From Sphingobium chlorophenolicum (lineage in GTDB: Bacteria; Pseudomonadota; Alphaproteobacteria; Sphingomonadales; Sphingomonadaceae), in the NCBI RefSeq assembly GCF_000722875.1, contig NZ_JFHR01000011.1, forward strand, positions 1 to 64,000: a stretch of 64,000 nt of DNA. Direction: 5' to 3'. This document shows, piece after piece, positions 31,559 to 39,104 of the stretch. The translations under genes and the position numbers were made by a program. Every line of letters starts with the position of its first letter. The stretch's first letter is position 1. The notes under the pieces are model-generated. The model was not told the origin of the DNA. It ran no database searches and saw only the letters and a list, made by a program, of their open reading frames with translations.

Positions 31559-32691
31559 ATCTGCCCCTTCAACCTCTGCCCCAGCGCCTCCACCCCATTG
31601 GCCAGCGCGAAGGCCATGCTCCGCTTCGCGCCGCGCAGGGCGATGCGATATTGGGTGATCGTCCGCCGTTCGGCCCACAGGCTGTCGATCATCGGATGGT
31701 CCGCCGCCGCGCAACTATCCATCCAGCCGATATCCGAACGGCCCAGTACCTCCTGCAGATTGGCGATCTCTATCAACACCCCCGGCGAAAAGCGGCCCAG
31801 CGCCTCGTCAAAGGCGATCTTGAAGGAAAAGGCCCCCTCGCCATGGCGGAAATTGACCAGCATCGCGATGGCGCGTCCGTCCAGGTCCATGCGCAGAAAA
31901 TGCAGTCGTCCATTCCCGAAAGCCGCCGCGCAGGCCGCGTTGAAAAAGGCCGCATCGTCGGCCTTGCACGCCAATGCCGACCCTTCGGCACCTTTCCAGC
32001 CCGAAGCCTCCAGCGCCAGAAATTCCCCGCACCAAATGGGGAGGTCCGCCCCGTCTATCAGCAACCGGCTTTCGACACGGCCCAGTTCGGCCAGCCGTTT
32101 CTGCAGGCGCCGCAATTCCTTGCGCTTCTTGGCGCGCACATGGGTTTCCCAATAGGCGTCGGCGTCCAGTTCCGACCGCAGCATCGCCCTGTCGTAGCGA
32201 TGCACCTCCTGTCGTCCGCGCCTTTGTTCGACGCAGAGCGCCTCCAGCGCCGCCGCATTCGCTCCCGCCGCGTCCAGCCCGCGTAGATGCAGGAAGCCGG
32301 GCGCCCAGGGCGCGTCGTCCAACTGCCCAAGCAGGCTGCGCCATGCCGCGACTTCCTCGCCCCGCCGGATCAGCGGCGCGCCGAAGAAGCAATGATCGTG
32401 CATCCAGTTGGTGACGCAGCGCAGCGGCAAGCGCCCATGGCGCGCAGCGACGACCACCGGCATCAGCCCGATCAGATCGCCCTCCCGCTGCGCCTCCAGC
32501 ATGCGGACGGTGGCGCCGCCCGCCAGATGATCGAGCGCCGCGCACAGCATTTCGGGCATGTAGAAGGCATTGGCCTCCGCCGCCTGGTCGGCCAACGCGG
32601 CCCAGCGCGCCCGCTGCACCGGCGCATAGGCGCGCGCGCTCGCCAGGGCGGGATGGGAAGCCATGTCCATGATTCCGGCAATATCCAGCAA
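31555..32691 (-). CDS. GNAT-family acyltransferase (BioF2/FemAB-like)
   Basis: The 378-residue protein is related in layout to the gene at 29665. It has an N-terminal half with VRMLEAQREGDLIGLMPVV, a basic linker RAKKRKELRRLQKRLAELG in the middle, and a C-terminal acyl-CoA-binding half with RAIAMLVNFRHGEGAFSFKIAFDEALGRFSPG. The FSPG/IxIEI end is typical of the BioF2-like acetyltransferase group. It is the first gene of a pair translationally coupled to the cupin gene. No signal peptide is present. Capsule or surface-glycan modification is a common role in the family but is not shown here. Confidence 0.8.
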   Translation of the reverse strand: MLDIAGIMDMASHPALASARAYAPVQRARWAALADQAAEANAFYMPEMLCAALDHLAGGATVRMLEAQREGDLIGLMPVVVAARHGRLPLRCVTNWMHDHCFFGAPLIRRGEEVAAWRSLLGQLDDAPWAPGFLHLRGLDAAGANAAALEALCVEQRRGRQEVHRYDRAMLRSELDADAYWETHVRAKKRKELRRLQKRLAELGRVESRLLIDGADLPIWCGEFLALEASGWKGAEGSALACKADDAAFFNAACAAAFGNGRLHFLRMDLDGRAIAMLVNFRHGEGAFSFKIAFDEALGRFSPGVLIEIANLQEVLGRSDIGWMDSCAAADHPMIDSLWAERRTITQYRIALRGAKRSMAFALANGVEALGQRLKGQI

Positions 32692-32960
32692 TGATTAGGG
32701 AAAGGCTAATTGCAGGCGAACAGGGGAAAATTCGGCGGTTTTGCGTCGAAGTTCACACTGTATGCGCGCGCGTGCCTGAGCGCGCGTATGCGAGGCGGGT
32801 TTTCACCGGACGGTTTCAAAGAGGGATGGGGGATAGGGTGGTGGGGGCGGAATAGGACAGCGTGAAATGGGCGATTGTTGGAGGGATAGGATGGTTTTTG
32901 GGAGGTTGTGGCTGGTGGGCCACCTATTTTGGTGTTGAGGGTGGAGGTGGCGGTCTATCA
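32692..32960. other. Intergenic stretch with a G-quadruplex-like motif
   Basis: With the repeat that follows, this forms a 440-bp gene-free gap between the acyltransferase and motB. A G-rich run at 32823-32847 has four G-tracts of 3, 5, 3 and 5 with loops of 2, 3 and 4 nt. At about 32760-32790 a GCGCGCG-rich motif is repeated. The segment 32800-32960 is strongly G-rich on the plus strand. No coding frame or promoter is convincing. Confidence 0.55.
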
Positions 32961-33093
32961 AATCCTCCCCATCGGTAGATGGGGAGGGACCGGCCGAAGG
33001 CTGGTGGAGGGGAAGGGGCACGACCTGCGTATTTCCCCTCCACCACTCGCTGCGCGAGCGGTCCCCCTCCCCACGCTTCGCGTAGGGAGGAAT
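32961..33093. repeat. Dispersed hairpin repeat, copy B
   Basis: This is the reverse-oriented counterpart of 14123-14281. Its inner stem (on the minus strand CTCGC-GCA-GCGAG) differs from copy A (TCGGC-GCA-GCCGA) by paired changes that keep the stem. It lacks the extra 30-bp hairpin of copy A. It sits about 40 bp downstream of the motB stop codon. Confidence 0.8.
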
Positions 33094-33131
33094 AGGAGAG
33101 GGCTGCTTTTCACCCCAAACCGTCATTCACC

Positions 33132-34187
33132 TCAATGCTTGCCCGGCTTGCTCGATGTTCCCTTGGCCGTGGGATTGATCAACTGCGCGCCTGAGGGCAG
33201 GCTTGTTCCGCCCATGTCCAGCTTCTGGGCTTCGCTGCGGGCTAGGGTCAGCGGATTGTCGCGTTCCCTGATCGCCGCCCTGGTCTCCGCGTCGGCCTGT
33301 CCATCCGGATCGCTATCGCTCGCGCCGCGGCTCCACCCCAGGATGATCGACATGCGCCGGTTGCGCGGGTCGTACACGTCGCCCTTCGCGAAAGGTTCGC
33401 GGTCGGCCACGCCCTCGATCCGGGCGAAGCGGTCGTTGCCGATGCCGCTGGCGGCCAGCGCCTTGCGGGTCGCTTCGGCGCGGGCGGACGACAGCATCCA
33501 GTTGTTCATCGTCTGGCCCGAACTATAGGGCAGGCCGTCCGTATGCCCGCGCACGATCAGCGGGTTGGGCATGGTCCGGATCGTCTTCGCGACCTCATCC
33601 ACCAGTTCGCGGGCCTGCGGCAGCAGCCGGTCGGTGCCCATGGCGAACATGGCGAAATCCGCCTCGTCGATCAGGTCGATGCGCAGCCCTTCCCGCGTCT
33701 CGGTGAAGCGGACATTCTTGCGCAGCTTGTTGATTCCATGGCGGCGGGCCATGCGCGCCTCCAATTCCTTCTTGATCGATTCGAACTTGGCGCGGTCGGC
33801 CGCCTTGGTCGCCTTGCCGCCCTGATCCTTCGTGCCGCTGGCATCGCGGGGGATGGTGATGGCGAGATTGCCCTGACCGCCCGTGGTCGGGTAATTTTCC
33901 TTTGCCGTCATGCTGTCGCCGCCGAACATGCCGTTCGACCCGGCCGATCCTTCCTTCACCTGCACCAGCGTGGGCGTGAAATAGTCGGCCAGCCCCTTGC
34001 GCTGCTTTTCGGTGGTCGCGCCCAGCAGCCACATCAGCAGGAAGAAGGCCATCATCGCCGTCACGAAGTCGGCATAGGCGACCTTCCATGCACCGCCATG
34101 ATGGCCGCCATGACCCTCCACGATGATCTTCTTGACGATGATCGGCCGGGGTTCCGGCTCGTTCGCGCCGCGCTTCTTGTCCGCCAT
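33132..34187 (-). CDS. motB: Flagellar stator protein MotB
   Basis: MotB anchors the stator to peptidoglycan and forms the ion channel with MotA. The 351-residue protein has a His/Gly-rich N-terminus (GHGGHHGGAW), one membrane helix with the essential Asp40 in KVAYADFVTAMMAFFLLMWLL, a plug/linker and a C-terminal OmpA-like domain (about 190-290, IVRGHTDGLPYSS and NRRMSIIL). A tail of about 60 residues follows. It starts 3 bp after motA. The sequence is of the proton-driven type. A sigma-28 promoter lies upstream of motA. Confidence 0.95.
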   Translation of the reverse strand: MADKKRGANEPEPRPIIVKKIIVEGHGGHHGGAWKVAYADFVTAMMAFFLLMWLLGATTEKQRKGLADYFTPTLVQVKEGSAGSNGMFGGDSMTAKENYPTTGGQGNLAITIPRDASGTKDQGGKATKAADRAKFESIKKELEARMARRHGINKLRKNVRFTETREGLRIDLIDEADFAMFAMGTDRLLPQARELVDEVAKTIRTMPNPLIVRGHTDGLPYSSGQTMNNWMLSSARAEATRKALAASGIGNDRFARIEGVADREPFAKGDVYDPRNRRMSIILGWSRGASDSDPDGQADAETRAAIRERDNPLTLARSEAQKLDMGGTSLPSGAQLINPTAKGTSSKPGKH

Positions 34188-34190
34188 GGC

Positions 34191-35054
34191 TTATTTGCCC
34201 CGCATGCCGTCGAACACTTCGGCGAAGGCCGGCTGGTTCGCATGGGTCAGGCTGGAGCGGGCCGCCTCGATCACCAGCGGCTGCGGGTGGCCGTGCAGCG
34301 ACGCGACGATGATCTGCTTGACGACATGGTACATCGACCCGTCCGCCTCGATCACGGCGCGGCAGCGATTGGCGAAGGGATTGACCATGCCATAGGCCAG
34401 CAACACGCCCAGGAAGGTGCCGACCAGCGCCGAACCGATCATGGCGCCCAGCACCGCCGGGGGCTGGTCGATGGAGCCCATGGTTTTCACCACGCCCAGC
34501 ACCGCCGCGACGATGCCCAGCGCGGGCAGCGCGTCGGCCAGCCCTTGCAGATTGTCGGCGGGCTTCAACGATTCATGATGATGGGTCTTGAGCGCATTAT
34601 CCATCACCTCCTCGACCGCATGCGGGTCGAGCGTGCCGGAGGAGACGACCACCAGCCGCAACGTGTCGCTGATCAGGTGGATCAGCGTCTTGTCGCCCAT
34701 CAGGCGCGGATATTCGGAGAAGATGGTGGAACTGGCTGGATCCTCGATATGCGGTTCCAGCGCCACCGGGCCTTCGACGCGCAGCGTCTTCATCAGCTTG
34801 GAGACGAGGAAGATGCAGTCGAGGAAATCCTGCTTCTTGTATTTCGGCCCCTTGAACACCTTGCCCAGGCCGCCGCCCAGCGCCTTCAGGTCGGCGCCTG
34901 AATTGCCGATGATCAGCGCCCCGACAGCCGCGCCGCCGATGATGAGCATTTCGTGGGGCAGGGCGTGCAGAACCGGGCCGATGTCGCCGCCTGTAAAGAT
35001 GAAGCCGCCGAACACCATGGCGAGCAGCACGACCAGGCCGATGATTGCGAACAT
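34191..35054 (-). CDS. motA: Flagellar stator protein MotA
   Basis: The start ATG is at 35054 (MFAIIGLVVLLAMVFGGFIF). A frame reaching 35264 reads through a palindromic repeat and is not part of the gene. The 287-residue protein has four membrane helices, the cytoplasmic loop with the charged FliG-facing residues (HPHIED-type region) and the channel Pro-containing segment LPALGIVAAVLGVVKTMGSI. Its layout matches proton-type MotA (about 290 aa). It forms the stator with the adjacent MotB. A sigma-28 promoter at 35128-35154 fits late, FliA-dependent expression. Confidence 0.95.
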   Translation of the reverse strand: MFAIIGLVVLLAMVFGGFIFTGGDIGPVLHALPHEMLIIGGAAVGALIIGNSGADLKALGGGLGKVFKGPKYKKQDFLDCIFLVSKLMKTLRVEGPVALEPHIEDPASSTIFSEYPRLMGDKTLIHLISDTLRLVVVSSGTLDPHAVEEVMDNALKTHHHESLKPADNLQGLADALPALGIVAAVLGVVKTMGSIDQPPAVLGAMIGSALVGTFLGVLLAYGMVNPFANRCRAVIEADGSMYHVVKQIIVASLHGHPQPLVIEAARSSLTHANQPAFAEVFDGMRGK

Positions 35055-35127
35055 GATTATCCCCGAAATTCTGCCCGAAGGCGCCGTCTTGATCGAAGCA
35101 TCGCATGAGAGACGCTCTCGATTGGTT

Positions 35128-35154
35128 AATACGGCTTGGTTAGGATGTGATTTA
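35128..35154 (-). promoter_or_regulatory. Sigma-28 (FliA) promoter of motAB
   Basis: On the minus strand the site reads TAAA, 15 bases, GCCGTATT. The FliA consensus is TAAA-N15-GCCGATAA. It lies about 75-100 bp upstream of the motA start codon. Confidence 0.6.
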
Positions 35155-35228
35155 GGGCGCCGGTCGAAAAAAGGGTGGCGATGTTTTCGACCGGAAAGGC
35201 GCGGCTTTGGAGGGTGTATCCTTATTCT

Positions 35229-35319
35229 CGTCATCCCGCGAAGGCGGGGATCCATCTCCCACAAGAATGCGCCTGGCGCAGCGTCAGGAGATGGGTTCCC
35301 GCCTTCGCGGGAACGACGG
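35229..35319. repeat. Long palindromic repeat between motA and flgL
   Basis: Arms CGTCATCCCGCGAAGGCGGG and CCCGCCTTCGCGGGAACGACG, each about 30 bp with the adjoining ATCCATCTCC/GGAGATGG, flank a loop of about 30 bp. Same family as 38975-39063 and 41511-41601. It may terminate transcription in either direction. Confidence 0.8.
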
Positions 35320-35342
35320 GGAATTGCGGGTGCCGCTTACCC

Positions 35343-36188
35343 CTATTTGATCAGGTCGAACAGCGTCTGCTGGTTGATCCGCGCAAAGGCGGATTGCGCC
35401 GCATTCAATTGGAGCAGCTTGGCCGAAACCGAGGAAATGACTTCGGTCAGATCGGTCGATTCCAGATTGCTCCGCCGTTCCTTGAGGTCGATGTCGATAT
35501 CGGTGAGGCGCGTGCCGATCACGTCCAGCCGGTCGCTGCGCACGCCCTGCTTGGTCTGTTCCAGGACGACGTGATTCTGCGCCGCCTTGATCGCGTCCAG
35601 CGCGGCGACGACATTGGCGTCGTTGCCGCTTTGCAGGGCGGTGATGCTCTGGCCCAATATGCCGTCCAGCGTCATCGGCGTGCCGTTGACGTCGATCCCT
35701 TCGGACACTTCCTGCCGGGTGCCGACCACCGCCAGGTTGAGGCCGCGGCTGACCGGAACCAGCACGCTTTGGCCGTCGTCGAAGGTCGGGACGCCGTTAT
35801 AATCCTTCTGGTTGAGCAATGAATCGATCGTCGTGCGGATCGTCTTCATCTCCTCCACGATGGCGGTCTTGCTGGCGTCGTTCAGCGATCCGTTGCGGGC
35901 CGCCGTCAACAATTCCTGCGCGCGGGTCAGCAACGTGTTCATCTCGTCCAGATTGGCTTCGGCCGTGGCGGCCCGCGCCGTGCCCGTGCTGATATTGGAT
36001 TGCCAGGCCGCCTGCTGCGCCTGCGCCCGGCCGATGTCCGACACCTGCACCCAGGCCAGCGCGTTTTCCGACGGCCTGGTGAGCGTCTTGCCGGTCGAAA
36101 TGGCGGTCTGGCCGTCGACTATGCCCTGGGAAAGCTGCTGCTGACGACGGATTTCCGCCAGAAGGATCTTGTTGGTGATGCCTACCAT
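35343..36188 (-). CDS. flgL: Flagellar hook-filament junction protein FlgL
   Basis: FlgL (HAP3) is the second junction protein between hook and filament and is exported through the flagellar channel. The 281-residue protein has flagellin-like coiled-coil ends: N-terminal IRRQQQLSQGIVDGQTAISTGKTLTRPSENALAW and a C-terminal helix LQLNAAQSAFARINQQTLFDLI. It is shorter than the enterobacterial protein (about 317 aa). It is the last gene of the flgB-to-flgL series, 17 bp after flgK. Confidence 0.9.
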   Translation of the reverse strand: MVGITNKILLAEIRRQQQLSQGIVDGQTAISTGKTLTRPSENALAWVQVSDIGRAQAQQAAWQSNISTGTARAATAEANLDEMNTLLTRAQELLTAARNGSLNDASKTAIVEEMKTIRTTIDSLLNQKDYNGVPTFDDGQSVLVPVSRGLNLAVVGTRQEVSEGIDVNGTPMTLDGILGQSITALQSGNDANVVAALDAIKAAQNHVVLEQTKQGVRSDRLDVIGTRLTDIDIDLKERRSNLESTDLTEVISSVSAKLLQLNAAQSAFARINQQTLFDLIK

Positions 36189-36205
36189 GGTTCGGTTCCT
36201 TGCCT

Positions 36206-37546
36206 TCAGATGATCTGCAGGATCGCGTCGACGGTTTCCTTCGCGACCTGAAGGATCTTCGCGCAGCCCGAATAGGCCTGCTGGATGCGCAGCAGGTCGG
36301 CCGCCTCCATGTCCAGGTCGACGCCGCTCACCGCCTCGCGCGCGGCCACGGCCTGGTCGCTGCGGCTCTGCGCGGTGGTCTGTTCCGCCTTGGTGGAGGA
36401 AAGGAGGTTGGCGTGGGTCGCGATCAGCGCGGTCCAGCCCTGTTCGACGCTGCCATTGCCGCGCAGCACAGTCGATACCGTCAGCAGATTGCCGTTCGCC
36501 GTGCCGTCGCTGGATTTGACGGCAAGCTGGTTGGGGTCGCTGATCAATGCGGTGACGGTCGCGGCGCTGGTGCCGGACAGCAGCGCCGCGCCTGCCGCGC
36601 CCGGGTTGCCGTCGGTCAGGCCCTGGGCATGCCAGTTGTTCATGTTGGCGACGAATTGCTGCGCCAGCGTGTCCAGGCTGGTGCGGCGTTGCGTCACCGT
36701 AACGGCGGCCGAAAACAGCCCGCCCAGTGTGCCGCTGGCCGGCGCGGCGAGGGCGGCGCCCGCGCCCGTCGTCAGGGACAGCGTGCCGTTGGTGTTGACG
36801 GTCAGCGCCAGCGGCGTGGCGCTGTCGCCCTGCACCAGCGTCTGGCCGTTCAGCGTCACCTGCGCCTGATCATGCGCGCCGAAGCTGACGTCGATATTAA
36901 GGTTGGACGACAATGTGCCCAGCGCCGCGTCCCGGCTGTCGAGCAATTGCGCATAGGCCGATGTGCCCGGTTGCGCCCGCAACAGGCTGTTGTTGATGTC
37001 CGCCAGGGCGGAGAGCGCCTGGTTGATGGTGGTGACGGACGCCTGCGCCTCCGTCGCGATGCCGCTCGACACCTGGGTCAAGTCCGCCGCCGTCTGCTTG
37101 AAGGCCTGGGCGACGCGGCTGATGCTGTCCAGCGTCGTCACGCGCAGGGATTTGTCGTTGGGGCTGGCGGCCAGCTTGTCCATATTCTGGAACATGCCGG
37201 TCATCAGTTGGCCGACGCCGGTTTCCGTGTCGTTGAGCGCCGTTTCCGAATCGGTCAGCCAGCGCATCCGCGCCACCGCGCTGCCAAGCTGCGTATTGGT
37301 GTAGCGCACCGTCGCGTCCAGATAGGGATCGGTAGAGCGGTTGACGCTCTTGACGTCGGTGCCGCCGAAATTGGCGCGGGAAATATAGACGGCCATGGTC
37401 GCCGTGGACGAACCGGATTCGACCGTCGTCACCGACCGGCGCGAATAGCCCTCCGTACTGGCATTGGCGATATTTTCCGACACCGCCGCCATGGCGGTGC
37501 GATAGGCCTTCGTGCCTGAGGCGCCGATGATGAAGAGGTCGCTCAT
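36206..37546 (-). CDS. flgK: Flagellar hook-associated protein FlgK
   Basis: FlgK (HAP1) forms the first junction ring on the hook. The 446-residue product carries the rod/hook family N-terminus (AYRTAMAAVSENIANASTEGYSRRSV) and the C-terminal helix (DLDMEAADLLRIQQAYSGCAKILQVAKETVDAIL). The middle is rich in Thr/Ala and gives a shorter D2/D3 region than in enterobacteria (about 547 aa). The start overlaps the flgJ stop by 4 bp, so translation is coupled. Export by the flagellar type III system is expected. Confidence 0.95.
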   Translation of the reverse strand: MSDLFIIGASGTKAYRTAMAAVSENIANASTEGYSRRSVTTVESGSSTATMAVYISRANFGGTDVKSVNRSTDPYLDATVRYTNTQLGSAVARMRWLTDSETALNDTETGVGQLMTGMFQNMDKLAASPNDKSLRVTTLDSISRVAQAFKQTAADLTQVSSGIATEAQASVTTINQALSALADINNSLLRAQPGTSAYAQLLDSRDAALGTLSSNLNIDVSFGAHDQAQVTLNGQTLVQGDSATPLALTVNTNGTLSLTTGAGAALAAPASGTLGGLFSAAVTVTQRRTSLDTLAQQFVANMNNWHAQGLTDGNPGAAGAALLSGTSAATVTALISDPNQLAVKSSDGTANGNLLTVSTVLRGNGSVEQGWTALIATHANLLSSTKAEQTTAQSRSDQAVAAREAVSGVDLDMEAADLLRIQQAYSGCAKILQVAKETVDAILQII

Positions 37547-37860
37547 TCAGCCTTGTCCGTCGGGCTGGCGGGCGCGGATGCGCCGGGCTTGGCCCCGAAC
37601 TGGTGCATCAGCATCTCCGCGATGCCCAGCGTGCCGCGGCTGGCCATGCTGTCGGCGGTGCGGGCGTCGGCCATGTCGCGGAACTGGTCGGTGGCGCTGG
37701 AATCGCTGATGCCCTCGGCCAGGCTGGCTGAGCGCATCGCGCCCATCATCTGGCGCAGGAAGATCGCCTCGAACTGCTGCGCCGCCTTTTCGAGCGACGC
37801 CTTGTTCGGGGCGCTGCCTGGCTGGGCCGCCGTTCCTGTCGTCGCACCGATCTGCATCAC
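37543..37860 (-). CDS. flgJ: FlgJ-type rod-binding protein (scaffold domain only)
   Basis: The 105-residue protein matches only the N-terminal rod-cap domain of FlgJ (KAAQQFEAIFLRQMMGAMRS, then RTADSMASRGTLGIAEMLMHQF). The C-terminal peptidoglycan hydrolase domain of enterobacterial FlgJ is absent, as in many alphaproteobacteria. A separate lytic transglycosylase gene (46876) in this island can supply that activity. Both ends overlap neighbours by 4 bp (flgI upstream, flgK downstream). It should act in the periplasm as a chaperone or cap for rod assembly. Confidence 0.85.
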   Translation of the reverse strand: MMQIGATTGTAAQPGSAPNKASLEKAAQQFEAIFLRQMMGAMRSASLAEGISDSSATDQFRDMADARTADSMASRGTLGIAEMLMHQFGAKPGASAPASPTDKAE

Positions 37861-39104
37861 AACACCACCAGTTCAGCCTTGAGCGAGCCTGCCTGCTTGA
37901 GGGCTTCGAGGATCGCGACCATGTCCGCGGGGGAGGCGCCGATGGCGTTCACCGCCTTGACTATATCGGCCAGAGAGGCCCCACCTTTAAAATTAATCAT
38001 CGGCCGCTTTTCCTGATCGATCGAAATCGAACTGGATTGCTCCACCGCTGTCTGCCCTCGCGAGAAGGGGGCGGGCTGGACGATGCGGGGGGATTCGTTG
38101 ACGCTGACCGTGATTTTCCCGTGCGCGATGGCGGCGGGATGGATCTTTACCGCGCCGTTGATGACAACGGTGCCGGTGCGGGCGTTGACGATGACCTTGG
38201 CGGGCGCGTCGGCTGGCGAAACCTCTATATTCTCGATCAGGCCCATCATCATGATGCGGTCGGTCGCGCCGGGCGCCGCGTCGATGGAGACGGAGACCGC
38301 GTCCGTCGCCTTGGCGCGGCGGTCGCCGAAGGTACGGTTGATGCCGTCCGCGACCCTGAGGGCCGTCGTGAGGTCGGCTTCGGAAAGGTTGAAGGTGAGG
38401 GTCGGGGCGGTGTCGAAGCCGGTGGCGACAGCGCGCTCGACCGTCGCGCCACCCGGAATGCGCCCGGCGGAGGGAATGTTGACGGAAACCTGGCTGCCGT
38501 CCGCACCGGATACGCCCAGGCCGCCGACCGCAAGGTTGCCCTGCGCCATGCCGTAAATTTCGTTATCCGCGCCGCGCAGGGGGGTCATGATAAGGGTGCC
38601 GCCGCGCAGCGACTTGGCCTTGCCGAGTGCTGATACAGTGACGTCGAGACGCTGGCCGGGCTTGGCGAAGGCGGGGAGGTCCGCCGTCACCAGCACCGCT
38701 GCCGCATTTTTGAGCGCGGGGTTGATCCCTTGCGGCAGCGTCAGGCCGAAGCGCGAGACGACGCCTTTCATGCCCTGCGTCGCATAGTCCAGACTGTCGT
38801 CGCCCGTGCCCGCAAGGCCGACGACGATGCCGTAGCCGGTTAGCTGGTTGGGACGCACGCCCTGGAATGTGCCGAGATCCTTGATCCGCTCGGCATGGGC
38901 CGGGGCGGCGAGGAGGGTGAGGACCGTGAGCAGGGCGCTTATAGTGCGGCGGAAGGCTTTGCTCCAAACACTCTCGTCATTCCCGCGAAGGCGGGAAACC
39001 ATCTCCTGCCGCATCCCCAGGCGCAAGGCCGGGAGATGGTTTCCCGCCTTCGCGGGAATGACGGAAAGGAAAGGGTGCGAGAAGGAGGCCATGGGACGTT
39101 CCAT
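37857..39104 (-). CDS. flgI: Flagellar P-ring protein FlgI, with repeat-derived N-terminus
   Basis: FlgI makes the P-ring around the rod in the periplasm. The mature body is standard: RIKDLGTFQGVRPNQLTGYGIVVGLAGTGDD and a C-terminal KAVNAIGASPADMVAILEALKQAGSLKAEL. Before it comes a signal-peptide core (FRRTISALLTVLTLLAAPAHA). The frame upstream runs unbroken through a palindromic repeat (38975-39063) to an ATG at 39104 that overlaps the flgH stop (TGATG). An internal ATG at 39002 would give 381 residues, near the usual length, but its AGGAG abuts the codon. Either start translates part of the repeat, so the signal peptide's n-region is repeat-derived. Confidence 0.93.
   Translation of the reverse strand: MERPMASFSHPFLSVIPAKAGNHLPALRLGMRQEMVSRLRGNDESVWSKAFRRTISALLTVLTLLAAPAHAERIKDLGTFQGVRPNQLTGYGIVVGLAGTGDDSLDYATQGMKGVVSRFGLTLPQGINPALKNAAAVLVTADLPAFAKPGQRLDVTVSALGKAKSLRGGTLIMTPLRGADNEIYGMAQGNLAVGGLGVSGADGSQVSVNIPSAGRIPGGATVERAVATGFDTAPTLTFNLSEADLTTALRVADGINRTFGDRRAKATDAVSVSIDAAPGATDRIMMMGLIENIEVSPADAPAKVIVNARTGTVVINGAVKIHPAAIAHGKITVSVNESPRIVQPAPFSRGQTAVEQSSSISIDQEKRPMINFKGGASLADIVKAVNAIGASPADMVAILEALKQAGSLKAELVVL
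38975..39063. repeat. Palindromic repeat inside the flgI 5' coding region
   Basis: CGTCATTCCCGCGAAGGCGG plus AAACCATCTC (38975-39005) is matched by the inverted GAGATGGTTT plus CCCGCCTTCGCGGGAATGACG near 39033-39063, with a 27-bp loop. No stop codon interrupts the flgI frame across it. Confidence 0.85.

Noticed and set aside
35055-35264. Upstream extension of motA to 35264
   Set aside because: The added residues are translated palindromic repeat and promoter sequence, and the sigma-28 promoter lies inside them. MotA starts naturally at 35054.
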